Assembly: GCA_021613335.1 (NCBI GenBank)
Contig: JAJTWR010000001.1
Coordinates: 779,501-843,500, forward strand
DNA length: 64,000 nt
Source: Whitmania pigra
Taxonomy: Eukaryota; Annelida; Clitellata; Hirudinida; Haemopidae
Direction: 5' to 3'
The notes under the pieces were generated by a model, which worked only from the letters and a program-made list of their open reading frames with translations, made no database searches and was not told the DNA's origin. The position numbers were made by a program, and so were the translations under genes. Positions 1-11,053 of this stretch are shown here, in pieces (positions within the stretch are counted from its first letter, which is position 1; every line of letters begins with the position of its first letter).

Positions 1-2291
1 CTCAATTTAAACAGTTCTCCAATGAATTTGATGTTTCCTATAGACCGCCTTTTGGCCTTGAAGATGGCCATCTGTTTCTCGTCTGTCAGCAGCTTTTTCT
101 CCGCGTCAGTTTTCGCAGAGCTAATTTTTTCCGTCAGGTCATTCAAGATTTTCTCATCTCTCTTGTCCTTCTCAAATTCTGCCTGACATTCGCGAATGAT
201 CAGCGTCTTAAAGCTCACTGTTTTATCTCCATCTTGCACCGAGAGAAGTGACATGCTGAGTGCCAGCCTTGCATATGTAGGTGAAAATCCGGGCTCCCTC
301 ACAGCCTTTTCGAAGAGCTGTTTGATGAATCCTGCGAGTTTTTCTAAAGTATCGAACGATATGCCTCTGATTTCATTGAGGATCTTGCCAAAGTTATCTG
401 GAGATAATTTGTTGAGGAGTCCCCTCAACTTTGGCATGATGGATTCCACCTCCTCTTTTGATTTCGGTACATCCTTCTTGGTCGTCTGCCATGCAGCAGA
501 AGATTTGTGCAAAACAACGTTTTTGTGGTCAATACCTAGGAAAGCTTTTCTCTGATTACTTTCGATCGGTAAGCTCGCCCATCTCGCTGTCGACGATACT
601 TGTGGCATTTCGAAAACGACTGGTTGCTTATGTGGAGTTGCTCTAGCCATTTCGAAGCCTTGAAGTTGAGGCTTAACGAGGGTTATTGTCTTCGAGATTT
701 CCAAGAGCTTACTGAGACTGTAAATTTTTTTTTTCTGCACTTTCTCTTCCTCTATGTTGTTTGATTCGTGTTCTTCTGAAGCGACCTCTTTGACATCTTT
801 CTTAGTATCCTGATCGTCGGATGTAACTTCAGCTGTTTGCATCACTTCGTCTTGAGTGTCTTTAGCGGCAGTTTCAAACATGTTTGGTTGGATTTTAATG
901 ACAGGTGTGACATCTTGTGTTATTGCGGCTAAGTTATCAGAGCATTGATTGTGCTCATTCGATTCCTCATCTTTTTGCTCCAGTTTTGGAACATCTACTT
1001 TATTACTGGTTATTTGACTTTCCACCTGATTTGTAGTTTCTGTTCTCAACTCAACAGTAATTGGTGTTTCCTTATTTTCAACAGATTTTTTGTTTTTGTT
1101 ACGTTTCTTCTTTCCGCCTTTAGTTTTCTCGGTCTCATTGTTGCTAGATGGCTCTTCTAATCGAATCACTTCTTTTTCCTTCTTCGTTACTTCAGGGTTT
1201 TTAGCAACTGTTGATGTTTTAACTAGGTCCAGCGTAGATGTTTTTGAGTCATTATTTTGATTGACGATTTTATCTGGTTGTGATGTAGTCTGCAGAACTT
1301 CATGAGGTGGACATACGCTATCCTTGCCTTTTTCTAGTTCATCTACGTTGCTCGCTTGTGCCTCTTTGGAAGCAGTGCTTTTCTTCTTTTTGTTTCGTTT
1401 TCTCTTTCCAGCATCCTGTTTTAATTCTTCAGCATTAACGCTGGACTTAGATTCGTGGATATGAACAACTGGACAATTTTCGGTTTTATCATTGTCTAGG
1501 TCTTTTGATTTTTGTTCTTCTGGAGAGACCTTTGGCACTTCGACATCTTTCCTAGTTTCATGTTTGGATATAATTTCTGCTGCTGGTTTCACTTTGTCCT
1601 GACTGTTTATGACAGCAGTTTCAAATGTGATTAATTGGGTTTTATTGGTTAATTGATCTTCTTCATGATTTGAAGTTTCCGTTCTTGGGTCAGCAGTATT
1701 TGAAGTTTCCTTAGTTTGATCAGGTTTCTTGTTTTTTTTTCGATTTTTCTTTCCGCCTTTAGTCTTCTCTGTCTCAATGATGCTAGAGGACTCTTCAATT
1801 TGAACTACCCCTCCTTCCTTTTCCTTTACTTCAGGAGCTTTAGCAACTATTGATGCTTTAACTAGGTCGACCACAAAAGGTTTTAGTTTGACGTGATTGC
1901 CGTTTTTGTCTGGTTTTGTTTCAGTCTGTATGACTTCATGAGCTGGACATGTGCTCTCCTTGGCTTTATCTAATTCTTTTACTTGGTCTGATTTAGTGTC
2001 GATGGCAGCCATGCCTTTATTCTTTTTGTTTCGTTTTCTTTTTCCTGCATCCTTTGTCAACTCATCAGCATTGCTCATGGATTTATATTCGTCATGAACA
2101 ACTGGGCAATTCTCAGTTTTCTCTGAAGTCTTGACTGGTATTGCTACTGACACTTCTGGGACTCGGTTAGATGCCTCGTCTACTACGATTGCTGAGGTCG
2201 TCGAAGCAATTTCAGTAGTACTGAGAGTGGTATTAACGCTTTCAGCATTTGTGCTCTTTGTCGCTGTTTGCTTCTTGGACTTTTTTCCCAT
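1..2291 (-). CDS. eIF4G-like protein, copy A (3' part beyond window edge)
   Basis: The frame opens at the ATG at 2291 (MGKKSKK...) and runs off the left edge inside the MIF4G domain, so only about 763 codons are visible. It is collinear with copy B: base 1 here matches base 5974 there. The offset changes by exactly three bases over the alignment, because copy A lacks the three one-base deletions seen in copy B. It carries a Lys-rich, low-complexity N-terminus with a 211-codon internal duplication, a 4E-binding motif of the form YxxxxL-hydrophobic after a KKK run, and the start of MIF4G. In the known family, eIF4G bridges cap-binding eIF4E to eIF4A and eIF3 in translation initiation. No intron is visible. 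It is the third member of a head-to-tail tandem array. I checked the frame by comparison with copies B and C, not by a full codon-by-codon translation. Confidence 0.85.
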   Translation of the reverse strand, partial: MGKKSKKQTATKSTNAESVNTTLSTTEIASTTSAIVVDEASNRVPEVSVAIPVKTSEKTENCPVVHDEYKSMSNADELTKDAGKRKRNKKNKGMAAIDTKSDQVKELDKAKESTCPAHEVIQTETKPDKNGNHVKLKPFVVDLVKASIVAKAPEVKEKEGGVVQIEESSSIIETEKTKGGKKNRKKNKKPDQTKETSNTADPRTETSNHEEDQLTNKTQLITFETAVINSQDKVKPAAEIISKHETRKDVEVPKVSPEEQKSKDLDNDKTENCPVVHIHESKSSVNAEELKQDAGKRKRNKKKKSTASKEAQASNVDELEKGKDSVCPPHEVLQTTSQPDKIVNQNNDSKTSTLDLVKTSTVAKNPEVTKKEKEVIRLEEPSSNNETEKTKGGKKKRNKNKKSVENKETPITVELRTETTNQVESQITSNKVDVPKLEQKDEESNEHNQCSDNLAAITQDVTPVIKIQPNMFETAAKDTQDEVMQTAEVTSDDQDTKKDVKEVASEEHESNNIEEEKVQKKKIYSLSKLLEISKTITLVKPQLQGFEMARATPHKQPVVFEMPQVSSTARWASLPIESNQRKAFLGIDHKNVVLHKSSAAWQTTKKDVPKSKEEVESIMPKLRGLLNKLSPDNFGKILNEIRGISFDTLEKLAGFIKQLFEKAVREPGFSPTYARLALSMSLLSVQDGDKTVSFKTLIIRECQAEFEKDKRDEKILNDLTEKISSAKTDAEKKLLTDEKQMAIFKAKRRSIGNIKFIGELFKL

Positions 2292-2690
2292 TTTCTTTAT
2301 CTTCTAAATAATGTGTATTCCTGTATCTGAAGTTTTTTTTATGAGATTGACTATATAAGCTTAGTCTTTGAAGTCTTTGGGGATTGTTCGCCGATAGTTC
2401 TAGACGGCTTCAAGTCTCAGGTTCAAACCAAAGATCATAAAAATGTATCAATAAAATAATTTTTAAAATGAAATTAAGTTTTAGGCAATATATTTTTAAT
2501 TTCTACTAATTTCATCAGTTACTTGATATAATTATATACATTAAAAGACTTGCATATAAAAATTGCGTTGTGGTATCATTATTATTTCAACACAATGTTC
2601 AGATATGGGACCAATTATTCCAGGTCCAATTAAGATTACAAGTACTGACGATTACGAACAAGTACTTGTAAATGTATGTCACTAATTTCT
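2292..2690. promoter_or_regulatory. 5' flank of eIF4G-like copy A, duplicated at copy B
   Basis: About 300 bases upstream of the copy A start are nearly repeated upstream of copy B at 8262-8600. A shorter, more diverged match lies upstream of copy C (14110-14170, around the string aaagatcataaa). The block is AT-rich and I see no convincing TATA box. The shared flank shows that promoter and coding sequence were duplicated together. Confidence 0.4.
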
Positions 2691-2699
2691 AATTGTTCC

Positions 2700-3900
2700 A
2701 ACATCCAAACTGCTTAAGGTGATTAATTTTGCTAAAAATTTCTTTTGATTCTGTAAATCACCAAATTCTATTTTCTAAACTTGAATATTATGATGTTAGA
2801 GGCATAGTGTTAAACTGGTTCATTTAGGTAATTAGATGATTTAGCTAATAGAAAACAAAGGGTTGTTTATAATAACACCGATTCTGATGATGTCTTTGTA
2901 AACTTGTCATTATGGTGTACCTCAAGGATCTATTTTAGGTCAACTTCTTTTTCTTGTGTATATGAATGATTTCAGTTGTACATCTAATTTGTTTAAGGTA
3001 TTATTTAATTCTGATGACATTGCTGTTTATACTTCTGGTGACAACATTAATACTCTTATTCAATCTTTTAACAATGAACTATATAATATCTGTTATATTT
3101 GCGTATTGAATGATAGAGAGATAACTCGTAATTGTAATAAGACAAGACCACTTTATTAGAACTGAAACTCGCGGCAACTTCGACTCGTTACAAATAAACA
3201 CGTAAACAAATTCTAGGTCAAGTGCAACTAAAAGTAGTGTACAATATTCATGCGGACACAGCAATAGCAATAACTGGATCATTACTAATCGACTTTTATT
3301 TAGCATAGCCAAATCAAATTTTATTATTTTTCATTCTCCAAAAAAGGCCATACATTGTGATTCTCCCCTTCCATAAATAATAGTCACTAGCTTTCGTTAC
3401 CTTGGTATTATACTTGACGAACTCCTATCCTGGCTTGATCAAATAAAACACATACAAGGCCGAATAGCTAAGAATATTGGTATCATTGCCAGAATTTGAC
3501 CTTTTCTAAGTACCAAGACAGCATAACTACTATATTTTTCACTTATTTATCCTTATCTTACTTACTGCAATATTGTAAGGGCATCTACTTATCACACTCG
3601 TTCAGACCAATTATTTATTTTACAAAAGCTTATAATCCTCATAATACTTTCACGTCCAATTTCATCTAATACAAATTCTACTTTTATCAGTAACAATTTA
3701 TTAAATCTCCAACAAATACACAGTCTTCAAACTGCTCTATTTTTGTTCTCTTACAATAAGAATGCCTTTCCAAAAAGATTTGTAGGTCTTATGTCCGAAA
3801 GTGTCAACTACATAAAAACTTCATACTGTCTCTGTCATACCCATGAATATAGGGCATCTTTTGCGTTTTGGCAAATATAAATTGCTATGGACCTAGACTA
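2700..3900 (+). pseudogene. Non-LTR retrotransposon (LINE) reverse transcriptase remnant
   Basis: Broken frames carry recognisable reverse-transcriptase blocks in the right order. First is the VNHQILFSKLEYY-like block near 2755, then GVPQGSILG at 2914 followed by LLFLVYMNDF. Next is a decayed FxDD catalytic box (FNSDDIAVY) near 3007. The RYLGIILDE and LIYPYL blocks that follow the palm in jockey/CR1-type elements lie at 3400-3560. Stops and frameshifts interrupt every part and the endonuclease half is absent, so this is a dead 3' fragment. It sits between eIF4G-like copies A and B and was duplicated with them (second copy at 8690-9640). Confidence 0.8.
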
Positions 3901-4709
3901 TGTAGCACCATTCCTTCATTCATCAAAAATCAAACACTGACTAGACCAGTGATACTATTATATTTACTATTTAAATTGTCCTTTAAATTGTACTTAGTTT
4001 GTGATATTCTCAATTAATTGTTTGTTTGACAGGTTTATTATTGTTCTTGCAATTTATTTGTATTTTTGGGACAGCTTGCGCTTACTTAAATTTGATCCAT
4101 GAGTTCATTTTTAAAATGCCTATTGGTTTTTAGTTTGTTTCATTTTGATGATTAATAAATTTGCTGAAAAACTCAAAAGGCTCAAAAAAAAAACAAACTA
4201 ATACTAAAAGAATGCATAAACTACAATTAATATTAATGATAATAAACACAAAGTCAGCAGAAGTAGCAAAAAATTTTATGTCATGGTGTTAGCAATTCAA
4301 ATCAATCACCAATTATGTAAAGTCAGCAATTATCATAAGTCCTAGATTGTTAAAAAAAACACTATAACGCACTGTAATACTCAGATGGAGTAAAGTAAAA
4401 TAATTAAATAAATTAAAAATATGGAAACAAAACATTATCAGGTTTATAAATAAAATATAAGTAAGTTAACTTTATTATGAATAGCATTGATTAAAAAATA
4501 TAACAATAATACCAATAAATACTCAAACTTTCAATAGTTTAACTCTTTATTTCAATATTAGCAACTTCAAAAAAGTATTCTTATTTGATTTTAGTTAGCA
4601 AAGGCATTTTAAATACAGTTGACATTTATTATCACCAAGAAATACAAATCAGCGCGCCAAAAAAAAAAAAAAAAACAAAATCTTGTTTGAATGTTTCTAC
4701 CTAAAAGGA
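3901..4709. other. AT-rich intergenic and 3' flank of eIF4G-like copy B
   Basis: No gene is visible. The part nearest the copy B stop (about 4190-4709) is repeated beside copy C at 10510-11053, including a poly-A run after cagcgcgcc. It is therefore shared 3' flank, probably including the 3' UTR. Confidence 0.5.
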
Positions 4710-7700
4710 TTAGAATTTCAGGAACTTCTGTTTAAATTCATTAATAGTGCTGTGCTTCAAAAGCGATTCCCACTTAAGACCCGAATCTGCCCACAACTTA
4801 TCGGCTGCTTCTTTACCCTTGGTGGATGATACTCCATTCAGAAAAGCTGCCAAGAGCATGGCGGTATAATCGCCTTCTTCCCTGCATAGATCTTCGTCCA
4901 ATTCAGCATCAGGAAAAGTTGATCCTCTCACAAAAGCATCGATCTTGATGACCTCTGACTCAAGGGCGGCTGGAGTCACAAGTTCAGAAATGTAAGTCCA
5001 AATTTGAGGAATATCGACTACCATGTCGCTGGCAAAGTTCGAAAACTTGATCGAAGCACCCACGTAGGCCTCGACTGAAGCAATTTTCTTATCGAGGACG
5101 TTCCTGTGGAGCTGTCCTATTTGATTTCTCACCTCCGACGATTTTTCAAAATTTTGTGAGAACGAAATGTAAAAGAATCTCACAGCATTCGCATGACATG
5201 TCTCTGTATTCAGTTCCTTGATGCTTTCCAATGCTTCGTTCAGGTCCTTTAAGGAAAGAAATTCATCGATTCTCGATTTCACCTTGAGCTCCATTTCATT
5301 ACGGGATATGACCTTTTGTTCAGGAACAGGAGAAACAGTTTCAAGTCTTTTCACTTCTTCAAAAGATTTCCCAGCGCTTTCTGATGACCCGTTTTTAGGG
5401 AACTCATTGACAGAAATTTTCTTTCGAGGCTTTTCATCCTCATCTGTGCATAGTTTTCTAAGAGCATCAAACTTCGATCTCTTGACACTGGTTTGCGGCT
5501 TCTTAATATCGTCTTCTACCTTCTTGACTTTCTTTATATCCTTTCCCGTCTTTACATGGGAGGCCAAGAAATCTCGAAAAAATGGACTTCCTTCATCTTT
5601 TTTAGCTCGGTAAGGTCCAGCCCTGTAGGAAGGTCTGTTTTCGTATGTCGTGGTACGTTGTTTCTCTCGTTCTGTATCCTTCTGTATCACCTGTTCAATC
5701 GTTATGGGCACTTGGTTGTTTTTCGTAACCCAACCTGACTTTCTCAGATCAGCGACATCCATAATCATGAACCTTATTCTGGAAGATGTAGTCATTTTCG
5801 CCACGAGCTGATTCAACTCATTCATCAAAACATCGAGCTTTGGTTTTGACTTGCTGTCTATAGTCTTCCCGATTGTACTAAGGAGTTGGCATACACATTC
5901 CATGCTTTCTTCATCTTCCGGCTTTTGCATTAGTTTGTTGATGCAAGTGATCACGATTGACTCAGAAAGTATGCTCAATTTAAACAGTTCTCCAATGAAT
6001 TTGATGTTTCCTATAGACCGCCTTTTGGCCTTGAAGATGGCCATCTGTTTCTCGTCTGTCAGCAGCTTTTTCTCCGCGTCAGTTTTCGCAGAGCTAATTT
6101 TTTCCGTCAGGTCATTCAAGATTTTCTCATCTCTCTTGTCCTTCTCAAATTCTGCCTGACATTCGCGAATGATCAGCGTCTTAAAGCTCACTGTTTTATC
6201 TCCATCTTGCACCGAGAGAAGTGACATGCTGAGTGCCAGCCTTGCATATGTAGGTGAAAATCCGGGCTCCCTCACAGCCTTTTCGAAGAGCTGTTTGATG
6301 AATCCTGCGAGTTTTTCTAAAGTATCGAACGATATGCCTCGGATTTCATTGAGGATCTTGCCAAAGTTATCGGGAGATAATTTGTTGAGGAGTCCTCTCA
6401 ACTTTGGCATGATGGATTCCACCTCCTCTTTTGATTTCGGTACATCCTTCTTGGTCGTCTGCCATGCAGCAGAAGATTTGTGCAAAACAACGTTTTTGTG
6501 GTCAATACCTAGGAAAGCTTTTCTCTGATTACTTTCGATCGGTAAGCTCGCCCATCTGGCTGTCGACGATACTTGTGGCATTTCGAAAACGACTGGTTGC
6601 TTATGTGGAGTTGCTCTAGCCATTTCGAAGCATTGAAGTTGAGGCTTAACGAGGGTTATTGTCTTCGAGATTTCCAAGAGCCTGCTGAGACTGTAAATTT
6701 TTTTTTTCTGCACTTTCTCTTCCTCTATGTTGTTTGATTCGTGTTCTTCTGAAGCGACCTCTTTAACATCATTCTTAGTATCCTGCTCGTCGGATGTAAC
6801 TTCAGCTGTTTGCATTACTTCCTCTTGAGTGTCTTTAGCGACAGTTTCAAACGTGTTTGGTTGGATTTTAATGACAGGTGTGACATCTTGTGTTATTGCG
6901 GCTAAGTTATCAGAGCATTGATTGTGCTCATTCGATTCCTCATCTTTTTGCTCCAGTTTTGGAACATCTACTTTATTACTGGTTATTTGACTTTCCACCT
7001 GATTTGTAGTTTCTGTTCTCAACTCAACAGTAATTGGTGTTTCCTTATTTTCAACAGATTTTTTGTTTTGTTACGTTTCTTCTTTCCGCCTTTAGTTTTC
7101 TCGGTCTCATTGTTGCTAGATGGCTCTTCTAATCGAATCACTTCTTTTTCCTTTTCGTTACTTCAGGGTTTTTAGCAACTGTTGATGTTTTAACTAGGTC
7201 AGCGTAGATGTTTTTGAGTCATTATTTTGATTGACGATTTTATCTGGTTGTGATGTAGTCTGCAGAACTTCATGAGGTGGACATACGCTATCCTTGCCTT
7301 TTTCTAGTTCATCTACGTTGCTCGCTTGTGCCTCTTTGGAAGCAGTGCTTTTCTTCTTTTTGTTTCGTTTTCTCTTTCCAGCATCCTGTTTTAATTCTTC
7401 AGCATTAACGCTGGACTTAGATTCGTGGATATGAACAACTGGACAATTTTCGGTTTTATCATTGTCTAGGTCTTTTGATTTTTGTTCTTCTGGAGAGACC
7501 TTTGGCACTTCGACATCTTTCCTAGTTTCATGTTTGGATATAATTTCTGCTGCTGGTTTCACTTTGTCCTGACTGTTTATGACAGCAGTTTCAAATGTGA
7601 TTAATTGGGTTTTATTGGTTAATTGATCTTCTTCATGATTTGAAGTTTCCGTTCTTGGGTCAGCAGTATTTGAAGTTTCCTTAGTTTGATCAGGTTTCTT

Positions 7701-8261
7701 GTTTTTTTTTCGATTTTTCTTTCCGCCTTTAGTCTTCTCTGTCTCAATGATGCTAGAGGACTCTTCAATTTGAACTACCCCTCCTTCCTTTTCCTTTACT
7801 TCAGGAGCTTTAGCAACTATTGATGCTTTAACTAGGTCGACCACAAAAGGGTTTAGTTTGTCGTGATTGCCGGTTTTGTCTGGTTTTGTTGCAGTCTGTA
7901 TGACTTCATGAGCTGGACATATGCTCTCCTTGGCTTTATCTAATTCTTTTACTTGGTCTGATTTAGTGTCGATGGCAGCCATGCCTTTATTCTTTTTGTT
8001 TCCTTTTTTCTTTCCTGCATCCTTTGTCAAATCGTCAGCATTGCTCGTGGATTTAGATTCGTCATGAACAACTGGGCAATTCTCAGTTTTCTCTGAAGAC
8101 TTGACTGGTATTGCTACTGACACTTCTGGGACTCGGTTAGATGCCTCGTCTACTACGATTGCTGAGGTCGTCGAAGCAATTTCAGTAGTACTGAGAGTGG
8201 TATTAACGCTTTCAGCATTTGTGCTCTTTGTCGCTGTTTGCTTCTTGGACTTTTTTCCCAT
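4710..8261 (-). pseudogene. eIF4G-like protein, copy B (frame broken by three 1-bp deletions)
   Basis: The start is the ATG at 8261. The first frame runs 355 codons to 7194 and the second, 770 codons, runs from 7022 to the stop at 4710. Against copies A and C, the intervening segment lacks one base at each of three places: near 7199 (ggtcagcg for ggtccagcg), near 7152 (ccttttcg for ccttcttcg) and near 7065 (a shorter T run). The net loss of three bases restores the original frame, so without the deletions the protein would be 1184 residues. Domains are a Lys-rich N-terminus with a 211-codon internal duplication, the 4E-binding motif YSLSRLL, MIF4G and a C-terminal MA3 region. The 770-codon part shows no other damage. 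The deletions are either a recent inactivation or base-calling errors, two of them in or beside short runs of one base. Confidence 0.8.
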
Positions 8262-8690
8262 TTTCTTGATCTTCTAAATGATGTGTAATCCTGTATCTGA
8301 AGTTTTTTTTGTTATGAGATTGACTATATAAGCTTAGTCTTTAAAGTCTTTGGGGATTGTTCGCCGATAGTTCTAGACGGCTTCAAGTCTCAGGTTCAAA
8401 CCAAAGATCATAAAAATGTATCAATAAAATAATTTTTAAAATGAAATTAAGTTTTACCCAATATATTTTTAAATTCTACAATTTTATTAGTTACTTGATA
8501 TAATTATTTGCATTAAAGTACTTGCAAATAAAAATTGCGTTATAGTATCATTATTATTTCAACACAATGTTCAGACATGGGTCCAATTAAGAATACAAGT
8601 ACTAACGATTACGAACAAGTATTTGTAAATGTATATAACTAATTTATATTGGTTCCATTAGACAAACTGCTTAAAGTGATTGATTTTGCT
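8262..8690. other. Duplicated 5' flank of eIF4G-like copy B
   Basis: This matches 2292-2690 closely and contains no gene. It forms the boundary between copy B and the second LINE fragment. Confidence 0.5.
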
Positions 8691-9640
8691 CAAAATTGCT
8701 TTTGATTCTATGAATCACCAAATTCTATTTTCTAAACTTGAATATACGTAAACAAATTCTAGGCCAAGTGCAACTAAAAGTAGTCTACAATACTCATGCA
8801 ATAACTGGATCATTACTAATCGACTTTTACTTAACATAGCCAAATCAAATTTTTATATTTTTCATTCTCCAAACAAGGCCATACTTTGTGATTACAAAAT
8901 AATAGTCACTAGCTTTCGTTGCCTTGGTATTATACTTGACGAACACCTATCCTGGCTTGATAAAATAAAACCCATACAAGGCCTAATAGCTAGGAATATT
9001 GGTATCATTGCCAGAATTTGACCTTTTCTAAGTACCAAAACAGCATAACTACTATATTTTTCACTTATTTATCCTTATCTTACTTACTGCAAAATTGTAA
9101 TTGTAATTGTAACCATTTATATAGCGCTCCTTCCCAAGGGCGCTGGCGGCAGTGCAGACTGGGTTTCGAACACGACACATTACGACTGTTGCCATTACCG
9201 CCGTATGCAGGCACGTAACCCATTCGGCTAACCTGCACGCCATTTCGGCTAACCTGCACGCAAAATTGTACGAGCATCTAATTATCACACTCGTTTAAAC
9301 CAATTATTTACTTTACAAAAGCGTATCATCCGCATAATATTTTCACGTCCAATTTCATCTAATACAAATTCTACTTTTATCAATAACAATTTATTAAATC
9401 TTCAACAAATACACAGTCTTCAAACTACTCTATTTTGGTTCTCTTACAATAAGAATGCCCTTCCAGAAAAATTTGTAGGTCTTATGTCCGAAAGTGTCAA
9501 CTACATCAAACCTTCATACTCTCTCTGTCATACCCATGAATATAGTGCATCTTTTGCCAAAATCACCCTCAAGCTCTTTTTCATAACTTGCTACGGACCT
9601 AGGCTATAAACCACCATTCCCTCATCCATCAAAGGTCAGA
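8690..9640 (+). pseudogene. Second copy of the LINE reverse transcriptase remnant
   Basis: This is the same relic as 2700-3900, brought here by the eIF4G tandem duplication. The segment matching about 2790-3205, including the GVPQGS and catalytic blocks, is missing: sequence jumps from cttgaatat to acgtaaacaaattctagg. A tRNA-derived SINE interrupts it at 9100-9259. The rest keeps the LIYPYL-type 3' blocks, with stops. Confidence 0.75.
9100..9259 (-). mobile_element. tRNA-derived SINE with 11-bp target site duplication
   Basis: This block is absent from the paralogous LINE at about 3576, so it is a clean insertion. It is flanked by the direct repeat gcaaaattgta at 9089-9099 and 9260-9270. On the minus strand it shows a pol III A-box-like TTAGCCGAATGGGTTA and a B-box-like GTTCGAAACCC, then a tail with agcgctatataaatgg. 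The tRNA-like head is partly repeated (gctaacctgcacg occurs twice). The SINE family name is not known to me. Confidence 0.85.
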
Positions 9641-10130
9641 CACTGACTAGACCATTCATACTATTATATTTATTATTTAAATTGTACTTAGTTTGTGGTA
9701 TTTTTAATTAATTGTTCGTTTGACAGGTTTATTATTGTTCTTTCAATTGATTGATATTTTTGGGACAGCTTGCCAGAGGAAGCTTGCGCTTACTTAAAGC
9801 TGATCCATATGTTCATTATTAATCTGCCTGCTGGTTTTTTTGTTTGCTTGTTTCATTTTGATGATTAATAAATTTGCTAAAAAAAATGTATTTGTCTTAG
9901 GTAAAAATTAATTTAAAAGTGGTATTACATATTAATGCTAGTGGAGTATTTTAATAGAAGTTATTTTATGAAAAGATTTTTGTTTTGTTATTAGGATAAT
10001 ATTTTATTATTACTAAATAATAAAAGTTCTTAAGTAATGTATGTTTTAGACAAAACGACAAACGTATAGCCAATGCATTCAGAGAACAGAGACAATTTGC
10101 CCAAAAAGTTGTTATTAATTGTTTTTCTCA
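9641..10130. other. AT-rich intergenic sequence
   Basis: Part is collinear with 3900-4190, and the rest (about 9885-10130) is unique AT-rich DNA. I see no gene or clear regulatory site. Confidence 0.4.
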
Positions 10131-10316
10131 AAATTGTAACTTCATTTATATAGCGCCATATGCATAGCGTCAGAGGCGCTTCTTGTAACCATTTATATAG
10201 CGCTCCTTCCCAAGGGCGCTGGCGGCAGTGCAGGCTGGGTTTCGAACACGACACATTACGACTGTTGCCATTACCGCCGCATGCAGGCACGTAACCCATT
10301 CGGCTAACCTGCACGC
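10131..10316 (-). mobile_element. Second tRNA-derived SINE of the same family, with an extra 3' tail
   Basis: Bases 10186-10316 match the SINE at 9100-9259 almost base for base, with the same A-box-like and B-box-like strings on the minus strand. Immediately beyond its tail, 10131-10185 holds a second tail-like piece that again carries a tatatagcgc palindromic core. This could be a truncated second SINE or a tail duplication. A target duplication is not obvious. Confidence 0.75.
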
Positions 10317-11053
10317 CCCAGAATGTGCAAAATGTAGAAAAAAGAAATGTTATAACACAATGTTTGAGTTGCACTCCAGCAACTGAAGTCAAGGAACAGA
10401 TTTCATTTTAGACAAACAGGACTTTTTATCCAAAACTCACTGGAATATTCAGTAACCACTGATAATAACACCTAAGCGTCGGGAAATGCGGCATAAAAAC
10501 TGAAAAATCTCAAAAAATAAAACTGATACTAAAAGAATGAACAAACTACAATTAATATTAATTATAGTAACACAAAGTCAGCAGAAGTAGCAAAAATTTT
10601 ATGTCATGGTGTTAGCAATTCAAATCAATTCAATTAGCAACTATGTAAAGTGCCCTTTTTATCATAAGTCCTAGGTTGTTGAAAAACATTATAACGCACT
10701 GCAATACTCAGATGGAGTAAATTTAAATAATTAAATATATTAAAAATAACATTAAAATTAAGAATTTGGAAACAAAACAGTAGCAGGTTAATTAATAAAA
10801 TGTAAGTAGGTTAACTTTATTATGAATAGCATTGATTAAAAAATATAACAATAATACCAATAAGTACTCAAACTTTCAATAGAATAACTCTTTATTTCGA
10901 TATTAGAAACTTCAAAAAAGTAATCTTATTTGATTTTAGTTAGCAAAGGCATTTTAAATACAGTTGACATTTATTATCACCAAGAAATACAAATCAGCGC
11001 GCCAAAAAAAAAATAAAAACAAAATCTTGTTTGAATGTTTCTACCTAAAAGGA
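10317..11053. other. 3' flank of eIF4G-like copy C
   Basis: From about 10510 onward this repeats the 3' flank of copy B. It is AT-rich with no other gene seen. Confidence 0.5.

Noticed and set aside
196..555. Plus-strand 119-codon frame repeated at 6169 and 12513
   Set aside because: Antisense shadow of the MIF4G coding sequence of the three eIF4G-like genes.
4640..4680. Poly(A) tail proving retroposition of eIF4G-like copy B
   Set aside because: The A run is on the plus strand, that is poly-T in the gene direction, so it is not a retroposed tail. The retrocopy idea rests only on the absence of introns.
10130..10320. A true tRNA gene on the minus strand
   Set aside because: A- and B-box-like strings are present but no cloverleaf acceptor pairing is seen, and the tail and copy number mark it as a SINE.
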